Source: Terrabacter sp. MAHUQ-38 (GTDB lineage: Bacteria > Actinomycetota > Actinomycetes > Actinomycetales > Dermatophilaceae). From it: a stretch of 64,000 nucleotides of DNA. Each line of letters opens with the position of its first letter. Within the stretch, counting starts at the first letter, position 1. The stretch is from positions 124,001 to 188,000 of the forward strand of contig NZ_JACVCU010000001.1 in assembly GCF_014518425.1 (NCBI RefSeq), written 5' to 3'. A program made the position numbers and the translations under genes. Below are positions 34,989-42,976 of the stretch, piece after piece. Below the pieces are notes generated by a model. It was not told the DNA's origin and did not search any database. It worked only from the letters and a program-made list of their open reading frames with translations.

Positions 34989-36329
34989 TCAGCGGCGCGT
35001 CCCCCACGACCACGCGGGCGTCGTGAGCAGGCCCTGTCCCTGGACGAAGGTCTCGCCGAGGTCCTTGACGAGGGTCACACCGCGGGCCGGCGTGCCCAGG
35101 CCGACGGGCGTCTCGTCCTCGTCGTCGGGGTCGATGACGCCGAGCGCGCGGACCAGCGCGGCGGAGTGCGAGACGACCATGACCTGGCTGCTTCGCGCGG
35201 CCGCCTGGACGAGCCGGGCGAGGGGTGCGAGCAGGTCGGGGTGCAGCGACGTCTCGGGCTCGTTGAGCACCATGAGCGGTGGCGGGTCGGTGGTCAGCAG
35301 TGCGGCGACGAGCAGCAGGTAGCGCAGCGTGCCGTCGGACAGCTCGGCGCCGGCGAGCGGCCGCAGCATGCCGGGCTGGTGCAGCGCGACGTCGAAGCGG
35401 CCGCCGTCGACGGTGACGTCGAGGATCGCGCCGTCGAAGGCGTCGGCGACGGCCCGGTCGAGCTCACGGCGGCCGTTCTCGCGGATCGTCTGGAGCGCGG
35501 CTGCGAGGTCGCCCCCGTCGTCGGCGAGCACGGGCGTGCGGGTGCCGACGTGTGGCGTGCGGGCCGGCGCGCCGGCGTCGGCGCGGAACCCGTCGTAGAA
35601 GCGCCAGCCGCGGATCATCCGGCGCACCCTGAGCAGCTCGGGCGCGCGCTCCGGGTCGGCGAGCTCGGTGAGCATGCTCTCCCAGGGCCGGAGCGTTCGC
35701 GTCAGCTGGGTCCAGCCGCGGCGTGCGCCCTTCGCTGCCCGCGAGCCGGTGCCGGCGCCGGGGCTCGCGACGGGGTCGGACTCCCACTCGACCGCATCGT
35801 CGCGCTCGTCCCAGTCGTCGCTCCACCCGTCGTCACCGGCGAGCGCGCTGCGCGTCTCGACCACGCCCCACCGCCGTCGCACCAGCACCGAGCCCGGCCG
35901 CATGACCGGGCCCGACCACACGACCTCCCGCTTGATCTCGGGGTCTCGCAGGAACGCCGAGGGTGTGCCCGCGTCGCTGCCCGACGCCTGCTGCGGGAGA
36001 CCGAGGTCGACGAGGTAGCCGAAGTCGTCGGAGGCGAACCCGAGCTGGAGACTGATGGGACCCTTGCGGCGGGTGCCCTGCACCGCGTGACCCCGCTCGC
36101 GCGCCCCGCCGAGCGTGGCCGGCCCGGCCCAGAGCGCCGACTCGAGGCCACCCTCCCGCGCGAGGGTGGCGATCACGTCGCCGCGACCACACCCGGCAAG
36201 CAGCCTCAGCGAGCGGTAGAGGCTCGACTTGCCGCTGCCGTTGGCGCCCGTGACGACGTCGAGCCCGTGAAGTGGGACGACGACGTCGCGCAGCGAGCGG
36301 TAGCCGGAGACGGCGACAGCGGTGAGCAT
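34989..36329 (-). CDS. AAA/SMC-like predicted ATPase (RecF-like)
   Basis: 446 residues. Walker A is GANGSGKSS near residue 29, the ABC-type signature ELSDGTLRYL lies at ~345, and Walker B LMVLNEPETSLHP follows, with a His switch (VVSHSAALV). These are the motifs of ABC/SMC-type ATPases with a short insert instead of a long coiled coil, as in the COG4637-type predicted ATPases. No nuclease or TOPRIM domain is fused and no partner gene is adjacent, so the role is unknown. TACGTT lies 6 nt before the ATG (leaderless). Confidence 0.85.
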   Translation of the reverse strand: MLTAVAVSGYRSLRDVVVPLHGLDVVTGANGSGKSSLYRSLRLLAGCGRGDVIATLAREGGLESALWAGPATLGGARERGHAVQGTRRKGPISLQLGFASDDFGYLVDLGLPQQASGSDAGTPSAFLRDPEIKREVVWSGPVMRPGSVLVRRRWGVVETRSALAGDDGWSDDWDERDDAVEWESDPVASPGAGTGSRAAKGARRGWTQLTRTLRPWESMLTELADPERAPELLRVRRMIRGWRFYDGFRADAGAPARTPHVGTRTPVLADDGGDLAAALQTIRENGRRELDRAVADAFDGAILDVTVDGGRFDVALHQPGMLRPLAGAELSDGTLRYLLLVAALLTTDPPPLMVLNEPETSLHPDLLAPLARLVQAAARSSQVMVVSHSAALVRALGVIDPDDEDETPVGLGTPARGVTLVKDLGETFVQGQGLLTTPAWSWGTRR

Positions 36330-36335
36330 GCCCCG

Positions 36336-36341
36336 AACGTA
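36336..36341 (-). promoter_or_regulatory. -10 element TACGTT of leaderless ATPase mRNA
   Basis: TACGTT is exactly 6 nt before the ATG at 36329; no ribosome binding site is visible. Confidence 0.5.
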
Positions 36342-36416
36342 TGCCGTGGGGCTGACACCCGACAGACCTGTCGAACACCGCGCCGCGACGGTCCTGATGC
36401 CGGCCTCGAGGCCAGC

Positions 36417-36441
36417 CGGACCATCACGCCGGGATGGTCCG
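36417..36441 (-). terminator. Hairpin after the glyoxalase-like gene
   Basis: 8-bp inverted repeat CGGACCAT/ATGGTCCG (36417-36424 and 36434-36441) with a 9-nt loop, 12 nt after the stop of the minus-strand gene. Confidence 0.5.
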
Positions 36442-36452
36442 ACGGGCCGAGC

Positions 36453-36860
36453 TCACGCCTCCGGGTTGAGGCCGTCGCCGCCGGCACCGCTCGACCACGC
36501 GGGCAGCTCCTGGAGCGACCACCGGTTGCCGTCGGGATCGGAGAAGTGGACGAACCTGCCCCACGGCTGCTCGTCCACCTCCGAGACCTCGACCCCTCGG
36601 CCGACGAGCTCGGCACGAACGGCGTCGGCGTCGGCCACGACCATCTGGAGGTTGTCGAGGCCGCCGGGCACGATCTGGGTCAGACCGCTGCCGATCGCGA
36701 TCGAGCACGCCGACCCGGGCGGCGTCAGCTGGACGAAGCGCACCTCGTCACTCACGGTGTGGTCGTGGTCGGCGTTGAAACCGACCCTCTCGACGTAGAA
36801 CTCCTTGGCCCGGTCGACATCGGTCACGGGCACCGCCACCAGCTCGAGCTTCATGTCCAT
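36453..36860 (-). CDS. Glyoxalase/VOC-superfamily protein
   Basis: 135 residues forming one glyoxalase/bleomycin-resistance fold module pair (VPVTDVDRAKEFYVERVGF and GRFVHFSDPDGNRWSLQELP). The SDPDGNRW segment with its Glu in LQELP is a typical metal-ligand position. Members include glyoxalases, dioxygenases and resistance proteins; no substrate can be assigned. TAGGGT lies 6 nt before the ATG at 36860, so the longer start (MDMKLE) is preferred over the ATG two codons in. Confidence 0.88.
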   Translation of the reverse strand: MDMKLELVAVPVTDVDRAKEFYVERVGFNADHDHTVSDEVRFVQLTPPGSACSIAIGSGLTQIVPGGLDNLQMVVADADAVRAELVGRGVEVSEVDEQPWGRFVHFSDPDGNRWSLQELPAWSSGAGGDGLNPEA

Positions 36861-36866
36861 GCACCG

Positions 36867-36872
36867 ACCCTA
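36867..36872 (-). promoter_or_regulatory. -10 element TAGGGT of leaderless VOC-protein mRNA
   Basis: TAGGGT is 6 nt before the ATG at 36860. Confidence 0.5.
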
Positions 36873-36991
36873 GGCGCTGGCACCCACAACCGACGGGTCG
36901 ACCAACAGGACGGAACCCGCCCTGCAGGCAGGCGTGAGCGCGGCTGTACGCGGGCGTCCGGTCGGTTGACCCAGTCAGCCGGGTGCGCCGG

Positions 36992-37873
36992 TCACGGGGG
37001 CGGCCGGAACCGGTCGGGGTCCGAGCCGGGCTCGTCGGAGAACCCCACGCCGGAGCGGGCACCGTCGCCCCATCCGACCGAGCTGCCGTCGGACCAGGCG
37101 CCGGAGCGTCCCGGACGGGAGCCGCTCTCGAGGTCTCGGATCGTCGCGATGCCGACCCGTGGGGCCGACGCCGGAGCGGCGGTCTCGTCCGGCCCGCTGC
37201 GGGCGCGGACCCGCTGCACCAGCTCGGGTGCGCGCGCCCACCCGAGCGCCACGAGACGGAACGCGGGTCGCCAGGCCATCGCCGCCAGGGCCGCCAGCAG
37301 CATCGCGATGGCCGCGAGCTGGAGGAGGCCGACCACGGTCGTCGCCCTCCAGATGCCCTCGGTGCCACCGTAGAAGTCGCTCCACAGCCGGCCCGCCGTC
37401 TGTCCGACGTCGGCGCTCAGGTGGCCGGTCAGCCACGACGTGCCCGCGATCCCGAGCAGCACGCCGTCGGAGCCGCGTCGAAGGGCGTAGCAGGCGCCGG
37501 CCACCACGCCGACGAGGAGGGCGACGCTCAGCAGCAGGAGGCCGGCGGGGTTGCCGAGGTCGAGAGGGTCATCGTCCGCGCCGACGCCGATGTTGGCGAT
37601 CCGGCCCCACGACCAGAAGGCGATCTGCTGCACGGGCGCGCTCCCGCCCATGTCCGGCAGCGGCAGGTAGGAGATGGTGTGCGTCGGCCAGATCGTCGTC
37701 GGCGCGGCGCACAGCACGGCGGCGAGGGCGAGCGCCGTTCCGACGACACGGCCCCGAACGACGGGGACGCGGGCCTGCAGCCGACGCCAGGCGGTGTCGA
37801 TCGGCGCGGAGAGCGCCGTCCCTCCGTCACCCGGCCCGGAGTGGTGCGCTGAGGGCTGCTCGGGCACGCTCAC
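36992..37873 (-). CDS. Four-helix membrane protein with WSWGR motif, second of a paralogous pair
   Basis: 293 residues, GTG start with GAGGAG five nt upstream and a 4-nt GTGA overlap with the preceding gene. The layout is a cytoplasmic N-terminus, helix 1 (~42-60), an external segment containing FWSWGR (86-91) and ANIGVG, a second helix, a short middle region and two more helices, then a ~80-residue Ser/Gly/Arg-rich cytoplasmic tail. Function unknown. The upstream gene encodes a protein with the same helix order and the same WSWGR motif, so the pair arose by duplication and may act as a heteromer. Confidence 0.78.
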   Translation of the reverse strand: MSVPEQPSAHHSGPGDGGTALSAPIDTAWRRLQARVPVVRGRVVGTALALAAVLCAAPTTIWPTHTISYLPLPDMGGSAPVQQIAFWSWGRIANIGVGADDDPLDLGNPAGLLLLSVALLVGVVAGACYALRRGSDGVLLGIAGTSWLTGHLSADVGQTAGRLWSDFYGGTEGIWRATTVVGLLQLAAIAMLLAALAAMAWRPAFRLVALGWARAPELVQRVRARSGPDETAAPASAPRVGIATIRDLESGSRPGRSGAWSDGSSVGWGDGARSGVGFSDEPGSDPDRFRPPP

Positions 37874-38577
37874 CGTCGCTCCTCGTCACCGAGGTCCACG
37901 GCGGGGGCGTCGAGGTGCTCACCGGCGGGTCGCGACGTGATCGTCGCCCCGGCTCGACGGGTCGTGGCCCTGACGTGCTCCTGCAGGTCGCCCGGGTCAC
38001 CCGGGTCCCCCGGGTCGCGCTCGTCAGGTCCGCCGGCCGCCAGCGCACGCAGGCGCGTCACCCAGGCGGACGGCATACGCACGCCGGTGACCGAGGCAAC
38101 CATGAGCGCGACTGCCACGACGAGCGCCAGCGCCGCAAGGGACTCGAGGGCTCCGACGATCGTCGTCGCTCCCGTCGCTGCGAGACCGTGCACGTCGTCG
38201 CGGACCGTCGCGCCGTGGCGCTCGGACACGGTCGTCGCGAGCCGGCCGAGCAGGGCTGCCGAGGTGACCGGCGCAACGACCGAGGCCCAGCCTGCCGGTG
38301 TGAGGAGCCAGGCGAGCGCGCCCGCTGCCGAGGCCGCGAGCAGGATGAGGAGGACGACGAGACCGAACGCGTTCGGCAGGTCCTGCACGACCGACCCACC
38401 TGCGCCGAGCACCCGGGAGCGGCCCCAGCTCCAGTCCTGCTGGTCGAAGAGGATGACGCCGCGCTCACTGTCGAGCGTGGTCAGCCTCCAGGTCGGGGCG
38501 ACGACCGACGGGAGGGCCAGGACGACCCCCGCGAGCGTGGCCACCACGGCCGGCACCCGCTCGCGCACGATCCTCAT
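37870..38577 (-). CDS. Four-helix membrane protein with WSWGR motif, first of a paralogous pair
   Basis: 235 residues. Helix 1 (ALPSVV region), an external loop with DWSWGRSRVLG (48-58), then three helices (~65-90, ~95-115 and ~135-155) and a charged cytoplasmic tail containing a (DPG)3 repeat. The shared WSWGR loop and helix spacing relate it to the next gene. No characterised homologue is recognised. A hairpin separates it from the upstream aminotransferase gene. Confidence 0.78.
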   Translation of the reverse strand: MRIVRERVPAVVATLAGVVLALPSVVAPTWRLTTLDSERGVILFDQQDWSWGRSRVLGAGGSVVQDLPNAFGLVVLLILLAASAAGALAWLLTPAGWASVVAPVTSAALLGRLATTVSERHGATVRDDVHGLAATGATTIVGALESLAALALVVAVALMVASVTGVRMPSAWVTRLRALAAGGPDERDPGDPGDPGDLQEHVRATTRRAGATITSRPAGEHLDAPAVDLGDEERR

Positions 38578-38600
38578 CGCGCCCTCCTGACACCGCCCTT

Positions 38601-38622
38601 GAACCGCGACCGATCGCGGTTC
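38601..38622 (-). terminator. Hairpin between hisC and the membrane protein pair
   Basis: 9-bp inverted repeat GAACCGCGA/TCGCGGTTC with a CCGA loop, 18 nt after the aminotransferase stop. Confidence 0.5.
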
Positions 38623-38640
38623 AGACCATTGTCGCCTCGT

Positions 38641-39798
38641 TCAGCGCGCGCCGAAACGTTCGGCGACCTGGAGCAGGCGCGAGTTCGCCTCGACCTCGCC
38701 GATGGTGACGCGGACGCCGTCGTCGCCGTACTGGCGCACCATGAGCCCGGCCTCCTCGCACGCCTGGGAGAACGCGGTCGAGTCGGCGCCCAGCGGGAAC
38801 CACACGAAGTTCGCGTCTGACTGCGGGAGCTTCCAGCCCTGGTCGGCGAGCGCCTGCACCACGCGGTCACGCTCGGCGACGATCGTGTCGACGCGCTCGC
38901 GCAGCTCGTCGAACGCGTCGAGCGAGGCGATGGCGGCGACCTGGGCGATCGAGTTCACGCCGAAGGGGGTTGCCGTCTTGCGGAGCGCGGCGGCGACGGG
39001 AGGGTGGGCGACGGCGTACCCGACGCGGAGGCCGGCGAGGCCGTACGCCTTGGAGAAGGTGCGCAGCACGACGACGTTGGGGCGCTCGCGCCAGAGCTCG
39101 AGCCCGCGCACGGCCTCGGGGTCGCGCACGAACTCGACGTACGCCTCGTCGATGACGACGACGACGTCGCTCGGCACCTTGTCGAGGAAGGCCTCGACCT
39201 CGGCCTGGTGGACACACGGCCCGGTGGGGTTGTTGGGCGTGCAGAGCAGGACGACACGGGTGCGGTCGGTGACGGCCGCGGCCATCGCGTCGAGGCGGTG
39301 CCGGGCCTGCTCGTCGAGACCGACCATGACGGGCTGCGCGCCCGCCAGCTGCGTGACGATCGGGTAGGCCTCGAAGGAGCGCCACCCGAAGACGACCTCG
39401 TCGCCCGCGTCGCAGGCCGCGTTGACGATCTGGGCGAGCACCGCGACCGAGCCGGTGCCGGTCGCGAGGCACTCGGCCGGCACGCCGAGGAACCGCGCGA
39501 GGCGCTCCGTCAGCGCCCTCACCGCCATGTCGGGGTAGCGGTTGACGGTCGCCGCCGCGTCGTCGATGGCCGCGACGACCGACGGCAGGGGCCCGTACGG
39601 GTTCTCGTTGGACGACAGCTTGTATGCCGTCACGCCCGCGGGCGCCGCCGCGGGCCTGCCTGGCTTGTAGTCGGGCATCTGGGCGAGGACCTGACGGAGG
39701 CGGACGGTCGCCTGCGCCTGCTGCCCGCCGTCGTGGACCTCCTCGGGTGTGGCGCTCTCGGTCACGCTGTCGGTGGTGCTCTCGCCCGCGTCGCTCAT
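38641..39798 (-). CDS. hisC: Histidinol-phosphate / aromatic aminotransferase
   Basis: 385 residues of the PLP-dependent class I/II aminotransferases. KLSSNENPYGPLPSV is the HisC/Pat N-terminal signature and the PLP lysine is in RTFSKAYGLAGLRVGYA. The enzyme either transaminates imidazole acetol phosphate in histidine synthesis or is the aromatic aminotransferase (Pat) common in actinobacteria; isolated location away from other his genes favours the latter. A hydrophilic ~35-residue N-terminal extension precedes the core. TAGAGT is 6 nt before the ATG, and the gene is divergent from phosphofructokinase. Confidence 0.9.
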   Translation of the reverse strand: MSDAGESTTDSVTESATPEEVHDGGQQAQATVRLRQVLAQMPDYKPGRPAAAPAGVTAYKLSSNENPYGPLPSVVAAIDDAAATVNRYPDMAVRALTERLARFLGVPAECLATGTGSVAVLAQIVNAACDAGDEVVFGWRSFEAYPIVTQLAGAQPVMVGLDEQARHRLDAMAAAVTDRTRVVLLCTPNNPTGPCVHQAEVEAFLDKVPSDVVVVIDEAYVEFVRDPEAVRGLELWRERPNVVVLRTFSKAYGLAGLRVGYAVAHPPVAAALRKTATPFGVNSIAQVAAIASLDAFDELRERVDTIVAERDRVVQALADQGWKLPQSDANFVWFPLGADSTAFSQACEEAGLMVRQYGDDGVRVTIGEVEANSRLLQVAERFGAR

Positions 39799-39804
39799 AC
39801 CCGA

Positions 39805-39810
39805 ACTCTA
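39805..39810 (-). promoter_or_regulatory. -10 element TAGAGT of leaderless hisC mRNA
   Basis: TAGAGT is 6 nt before the ATG at 39798. Confidence 0.5.
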
Positions 39811-39851
39811 GAGGCAGTGTCCATGGCGGCGACCGGCCCATGGACGCAGGC

Positions 39852-39881
39852 CTGACGGCAGGGGCTCTGTGTGGCTAGGCT
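39852..39881 (+). promoter_or_regulatory. Candidate promoter of the phosphofructokinase gene
   Basis: CTGACG (39852-39857) and TAGGCT (39876-39881) are 18 bp apart, giving a ~60-nt leader. Confidence 0.4.
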
Positions 39882-39946
39882 CACAGCGTCGCGTCACCGC
39901 CGCCTCGACACCCATTCTTCATGCCACTCTTTCCGAAAGTCAGATC

Positions 39947-41035
39947 ATGCGCATCGGCATCCTCACTGGGGGCGGGGACTGTCCCGGCCTCAACGCCGTC
40001 ATCCGGGGCGCGACCCGCGCCGCCGAGGTCACCTACGACAGCACCGTCATCGGCTTCCGCAACGCGTGGCGGGGGGTCATGGACAACGACTACGAGATCC
40101 TCGACGTCGACCGCTGCCGCGGCATCCTCCCCCTCGGCGGGACCATCCTCGGGACGTCCCGCGACCAGCCGTTCGCCCACGAGGACGGCCTCAAGCGAGT
40201 CCGCAAGGCCTACGACCGGCACGGCCTCGACGCCATCATCGGCATCGGTGGCGAGGGCTCGATGGGCGTCGTCAACCGGCTGCACGAGAACGGTTTCCCC
40301 GTCATCGGCGTGCCGAAGACCATCGACAACGACATCTCCCTCACCGAGATGACGTTCGGCTTCCAGACGGCCGTGCAGATCTGCACGGACGCCATCGACC
40401 GGCTGCACACCACGGCCGAGTCGCACCACCGGGTCCTCGTCGTCGAGGTCATGGGCCGCCACGTCGGCCACATCGCGATCTGGTCGGGCCTGGCCGGCGG
40501 CGCCGCGATCACCCTCGTGCCCGAGGAGCCGTTCGACGTCGACGAGGTGTGCGAGCGGATCGTCCACCGGCACAAGAAGGGCCGCTTCGCGACGATCGTC
40601 GTCGTCGCCGAGGGTGCGCTGCCCAAGGAGGGGACGATCGAGATCCCCGAGCCGGAGATGGACAAGTACGGCCACCAGATCCTCGGCGGCATCGGCTCCA
40701 TCCTCGCCCGCGAGATCCAAGGCCGCACCGGCATCGAGAGCCGCATGACGGCGCTGGGCCACATCCAGCGCGGCGGCTCGCCCGTCGCGTTCGACCGCGT
40801 GCTCGGCACCCGCTTCGGGGTGGCCGCGGTCGAGGCCGCGCTCGACGGCGCCTGGGGCCAGATGGTCGCGCTCCAGAAGGGCCGCATCGAGCGCGTCCCG
40901 CTCGCCGAGGCCGTCGGCTCGCTCAAGATGGTCGAGCCCGACCTGCTGCGGCTCAACGCGATGTTCCAGCCGCGCATCCCCGGCGACGAGCACCCTGGCC
41001 TTCCCGGGGATTCGCCTGCGCGCGTGGAACACTGA
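39947..41035 (+). CDS. pfkA: 6-phosphofructokinase (ATP-type by key residues)
   Basis: 362 residues. GGGDCPGLNAVIRG (8-21) starts the nucleotide site, TIDND (125-129) is the catalytic loop, and the numbering happens to match the E. coli enzyme: Gly104 in GGEGS and Lys124 in GVPKTIDND. Gly at 104 indicates ATP rather than PPi use; Gly104/Lys124 is the pattern I recall for actinobacterial ATP enzymes, whereas PPi enzymes have Asp104. It phosphorylates fructose 6-phosphate in glycolysis. ATG 39947 replaces a longer frame that would run through the promoter; a small membrane protein gene follows after 4 nt. Confidence 0.93.
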   Translation: MRIGILTGGGDCPGLNAVIRGATRAAEVTYDSTVIGFRNAWRGVMDNDYEILDVDRCRGILPLGGTILGTSRDQPFAHEDGLKRVRKAYDRHGLDAIIGIGGEGSMGVVNRLHENGFPVIGVPKTIDNDISLTEMTFGFQTAVQICTDAIDRLHTTAESHHRVLVVEVMGRHVGHIAIWSGLAGGAAITLVPEEPFDVDEVCERIVHRHKKGRFATIVVVAEGALPKEGTIEIPEPEMDKYGHQILGGIGSILAREIQGRTGIESRMTALGHIQRGGSPVAFDRVLGTRFGVAAVEAALDGAWGQMVALQKGRIERVPLAEAVGSLKMVEPDLLRLNAMFQPRIPGDEHPGLPGDSPARVEH

Positions 41036-41039
41036 CCGC

Positions 41040-41417
41040 ATGCTCCTCAACTTCGCGCTGCAGACGGTGATCAACGCCGTCGCCCTGTGGGTCGCCGCGT
41101 GGGCGATCCCCGGCATCACCTTCGGCGAGGGCCGCACCGGCAACGTCTTCTGGACCGTTGTGCTGGTGGCCCTGATCTTCGGCATCGTCAACGCGTTCAT
41201 CAAGCCGGTCGCCAAGCTGCTCTCGATGCCTTTCATCATCCTGACGCTCGGGCTGTTCGTCTTCATCGTCAACGCGCTCATGCTCGAGCTGACGTCGTGG
41301 CTCGCCGACAAGCTGGGCCTCGCCTTCCACGTCGGGCACTTCTTCTGGGACGCCGTCCTCGGCGCGCTCGTCGTCACCTTCGTGTCGATGATCCTCAGCT
41401 TCATCAGGACCGACTGA
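41040..41417 (+). CDS. Holin-IV-like small membrane protein
   Basis: 125 residues with four membrane helices, resembling the phage holin family 4 superfamily of small chromosomal membrane proteins (LLNFALQTVINAVALWVAAWAIPGI and IVNAFIKPVAKLLSMPF). It is common beside unrelated genes in actinobacteria and is not evidence of a prophage. The ATG lies 4 nt after the phosphofructokinase stop, and an AACACT hexamer overlaps the end of that gene 6 nt before it, so read-through or independent leaderless transcription are both possible. A strong terminator follows. Confidence 0.87.
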   Translation: MLLNFALQTVINAVALWVAAWAIPGITFGEGRTGNVFWTVVLVALIFGIVNAFIKPVAKLLSMPFIILTLGLFVFIVNALMLELTSWLADKLGLAFHVGHFFWDAVLGALVVTFVSMILSFIRTD

Positions 41418-41446
41418 GCGAGCACCACCACCCGGACTCCGTATGC

Positions 41447-41482
41447 CGTGAGCCCGCCTTCCAGACGGAAGGCGGGCTCACG
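41447..41482. terminator. Bidirectional terminator hairpin
   Basis: Perfect 16-bp stem (41447-41462 and 41467-41482) with an AGAC tetraloop; it overlaps the end of the short minus-strand gene. Confidence 0.75.
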
Positions 41483-41672
41483 TGTCAGGGGTCGAACGGG
41501 GCACGACGTAGCGAAGCCAGAGCGTGCCGTCGTCGAGCCGTTGAGCTCGAGCCGCACGCCTGCCGGACCCAGCGGGGCGGGCCGTGCAGGAGCGCCCTGC
41601 GTCGGTCTCGAAGCCGACGACGCGGCCGTCGATGCTCACGTCGTCGTCGACGACGACGTGTGGCCGATCCAT
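41478..41672 (-). pseudogene. Probable remnant of a RibD-C-like reductase gene
   Basis: A 64-codon frame. Its first ~25 residues (MDRPHVVVDDDVSIDGRVVG) look like the N-terminus of RibD-type/dihydrofolate reductase-like proteins, which normally run ~200 residues, and its last ~15 (DDGTLWLRYVV) look like their C-terminal strand. The ~150-residue core is absent, consistent with an internal deletion. TACCGT 6 nt before the ATG suggests the promoter survives. A genuine small gene cannot be excluded; the resemblance is from memory and is not verified. Confidence 0.4.
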
Positions 41673-41678
41673 GCGGCC

Positions 41679-41684
41679 ACGGTA
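41679..41684 (-). promoter_or_regulatory. -10 element TACCGT of the short minus-strand gene
   Basis: TACCGT is 6 nt before the ATG at 41672. Confidence 0.4.
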
Positions 41685-41743
41685 GGCGGGCGCACAGACG
41701 GTGACGGCTCGGCCACGGCTCACGGCATACCGGGGTGTCGGCT

Positions 41744-41772
41744 GTGACCCTGTCGGCGCGGGGTCCTACCGT
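41744..41772 (+). promoter_or_regulatory. Promoter of sbcDC (leaderless)
   Basis: GTGACC (41744-41749) and TACCGT (41767-41772) are 17 bp apart; the -10 is 6 nt before the ATG at 41779. Confidence 0.5.
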
Positions 41773-41778
41773 CGAGCC

Positions 41779-42975
41779 ATGCGGCTGCTCCACACCTCCG
41801 ACTGGCACCTCGGGCGCACGCTCCACGGCGTGAACCTCCACGAGGCGCAGTCGGCCGTGCTCGAGCGCATCTGCGAGCTCGTCGAGGACCCGCCCGACGG
41901 CGTCCCCGTCGACGCCGTGCTCGTCGCGGGCGACGTCTACGACCGCGGAGTCCCGCCCGTCGAGTCGGTGCAGCTGTTCGAGTGGACGCTCTCGCGGCTG
42001 TCGGCAGTCACGACCGTCGTCGTGACGTCGGGCAACCACGACTCGGCGATCCGGCTGGGCTACGGCGCCGGGCTCTTCCGCGAGCGCATCCGGATGGTCA
42101 CCGATCCCGGGATGCTCGACCTGCCCGTGCAGCTGGAGGGCAGCGACGGCGTGCGCGCCGCGGTCTACGGCATCCCCTACCTCGACCCCGACCACGCCCG
42201 AGCCGCGCTGGCGCGTGGTCGCGAGCCGCTGCCGCGATCGCACCAGGCCGTCGTCGGGGCGGCGTGCGACCGCATCCGGGCCGACCTCGCCGGCCGGCCG
42301 GGGGTGCGGTCGGTCGTGCTCGCGCATGCGTTCGTCGCGGGCGCCGAGCCGAGCGACTCGGAGCGCTCGATCATGGTCGGCGGCGTCGACCGCGTCGCGG
42401 GGACGGTCTTCCACGGCATCGACTACGCCGCGCTCGGCCACCTCCACGGACCCCAGGCTCCCGAGTCGGCCGAGGGGTCGGTCGTGCGCTACTCCGGATC
42501 GCCGCTGCGCTACTCGTTCTCCGAGCAGGACCACACGAAGGTCGTCCTCCTCGTCGACCTGGCCGAGTCCGGGCCCGCCCTGGTCACACCCGTCGAGATC
42601 GCCCAGCCGCGCGCGATGGTGACGCTGCGCGGCCGGCTCGACGACCTCCTCGAGTCCCCGGAGCTCACCTCGGCCGAGGGCGCGTGGGTGCGGGTCACCG
42701 TCACCGACCGGGTGCGTCCCGACTCGCTCATGGACCGCCTCAAGTCGCGCTTCCCGCACGCGCTGCAGGTCTTCCACGAGCCCGAAGGCGCCATCGAGCG
42801 CGGGCGTTCGGGCACGACCGTCGTCAGCGAGCGAGACCCGCGCGAGCTCGGCTCCGACTTCATCGCCTACGTCACGAAGACCGAGGCGAGCGGCGGCGAG
42901 GTCGACGTCTTCGAGGCCGGCTACGAGGCGGCTGTCAGGGCGCAGCAGCGGGCCGAGGCGCAGGAGGTGGCGTGA
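41779..42975 (+). CDS. sbcD: SbcD (Mre11-type) nuclease subunit
   Basis: 398 residues of the calcineurin-like metallophosphoesterase fold. The metal motifs are in order: SDWHLGR (~7-13), GDVYDRG, GNHDS, AHAF and GHLHGPQ. Together with SbcC it forms the dsDNA exonuclease/hairpin endonuclease that trims blocked or palindromic ends. The ATG at 41779 follows a leaderless-type -10; the longer frame upstream has no support. Two nucleotides separate its stop from the sbcC start. Confidence 0.95.
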   Translation: MRLLHTSDWHLGRTLHGVNLHEAQSAVLERICELVEDPPDGVPVDAVLVAGDVYDRGVPPVESVQLFEWTLSRLSAVTTVVVTSGNHDSAIRLGYGAGLFRERIRMVTDPGMLDLPVQLEGSDGVRAAVYGIPYLDPDHARAALARGREPLPRSHQAVVGAACDRIRADLAGRPGVRSVVLAHAFVAGAEPSDSERSIMVGGVDRVAGTVFHGIDYAALGHLHGPQAPESAEGSVVRYSGSPLRYSFSEQDHTKVVLLVDLAESGPALVTPVEIAQPRAMVTLRGRLDDLLESPELTSAEGAWVRVTVTDRVRPDSLMDRLKSRFPHALQVFHEPEGAIERGRSGTTVVSERDPRELGSDFIAYVTKTEASGGEVDVFEAGYEAAVRAQQRAEAQEVA

Positions 42976-42976
42976 C

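Noticed and set aside
41040-41417. Prophage evidence from a holin-like protein
   Set aside because: This small membrane protein family is chromosomal in many actinobacteria, and no integrase, lysin or structural gene lies nearby.
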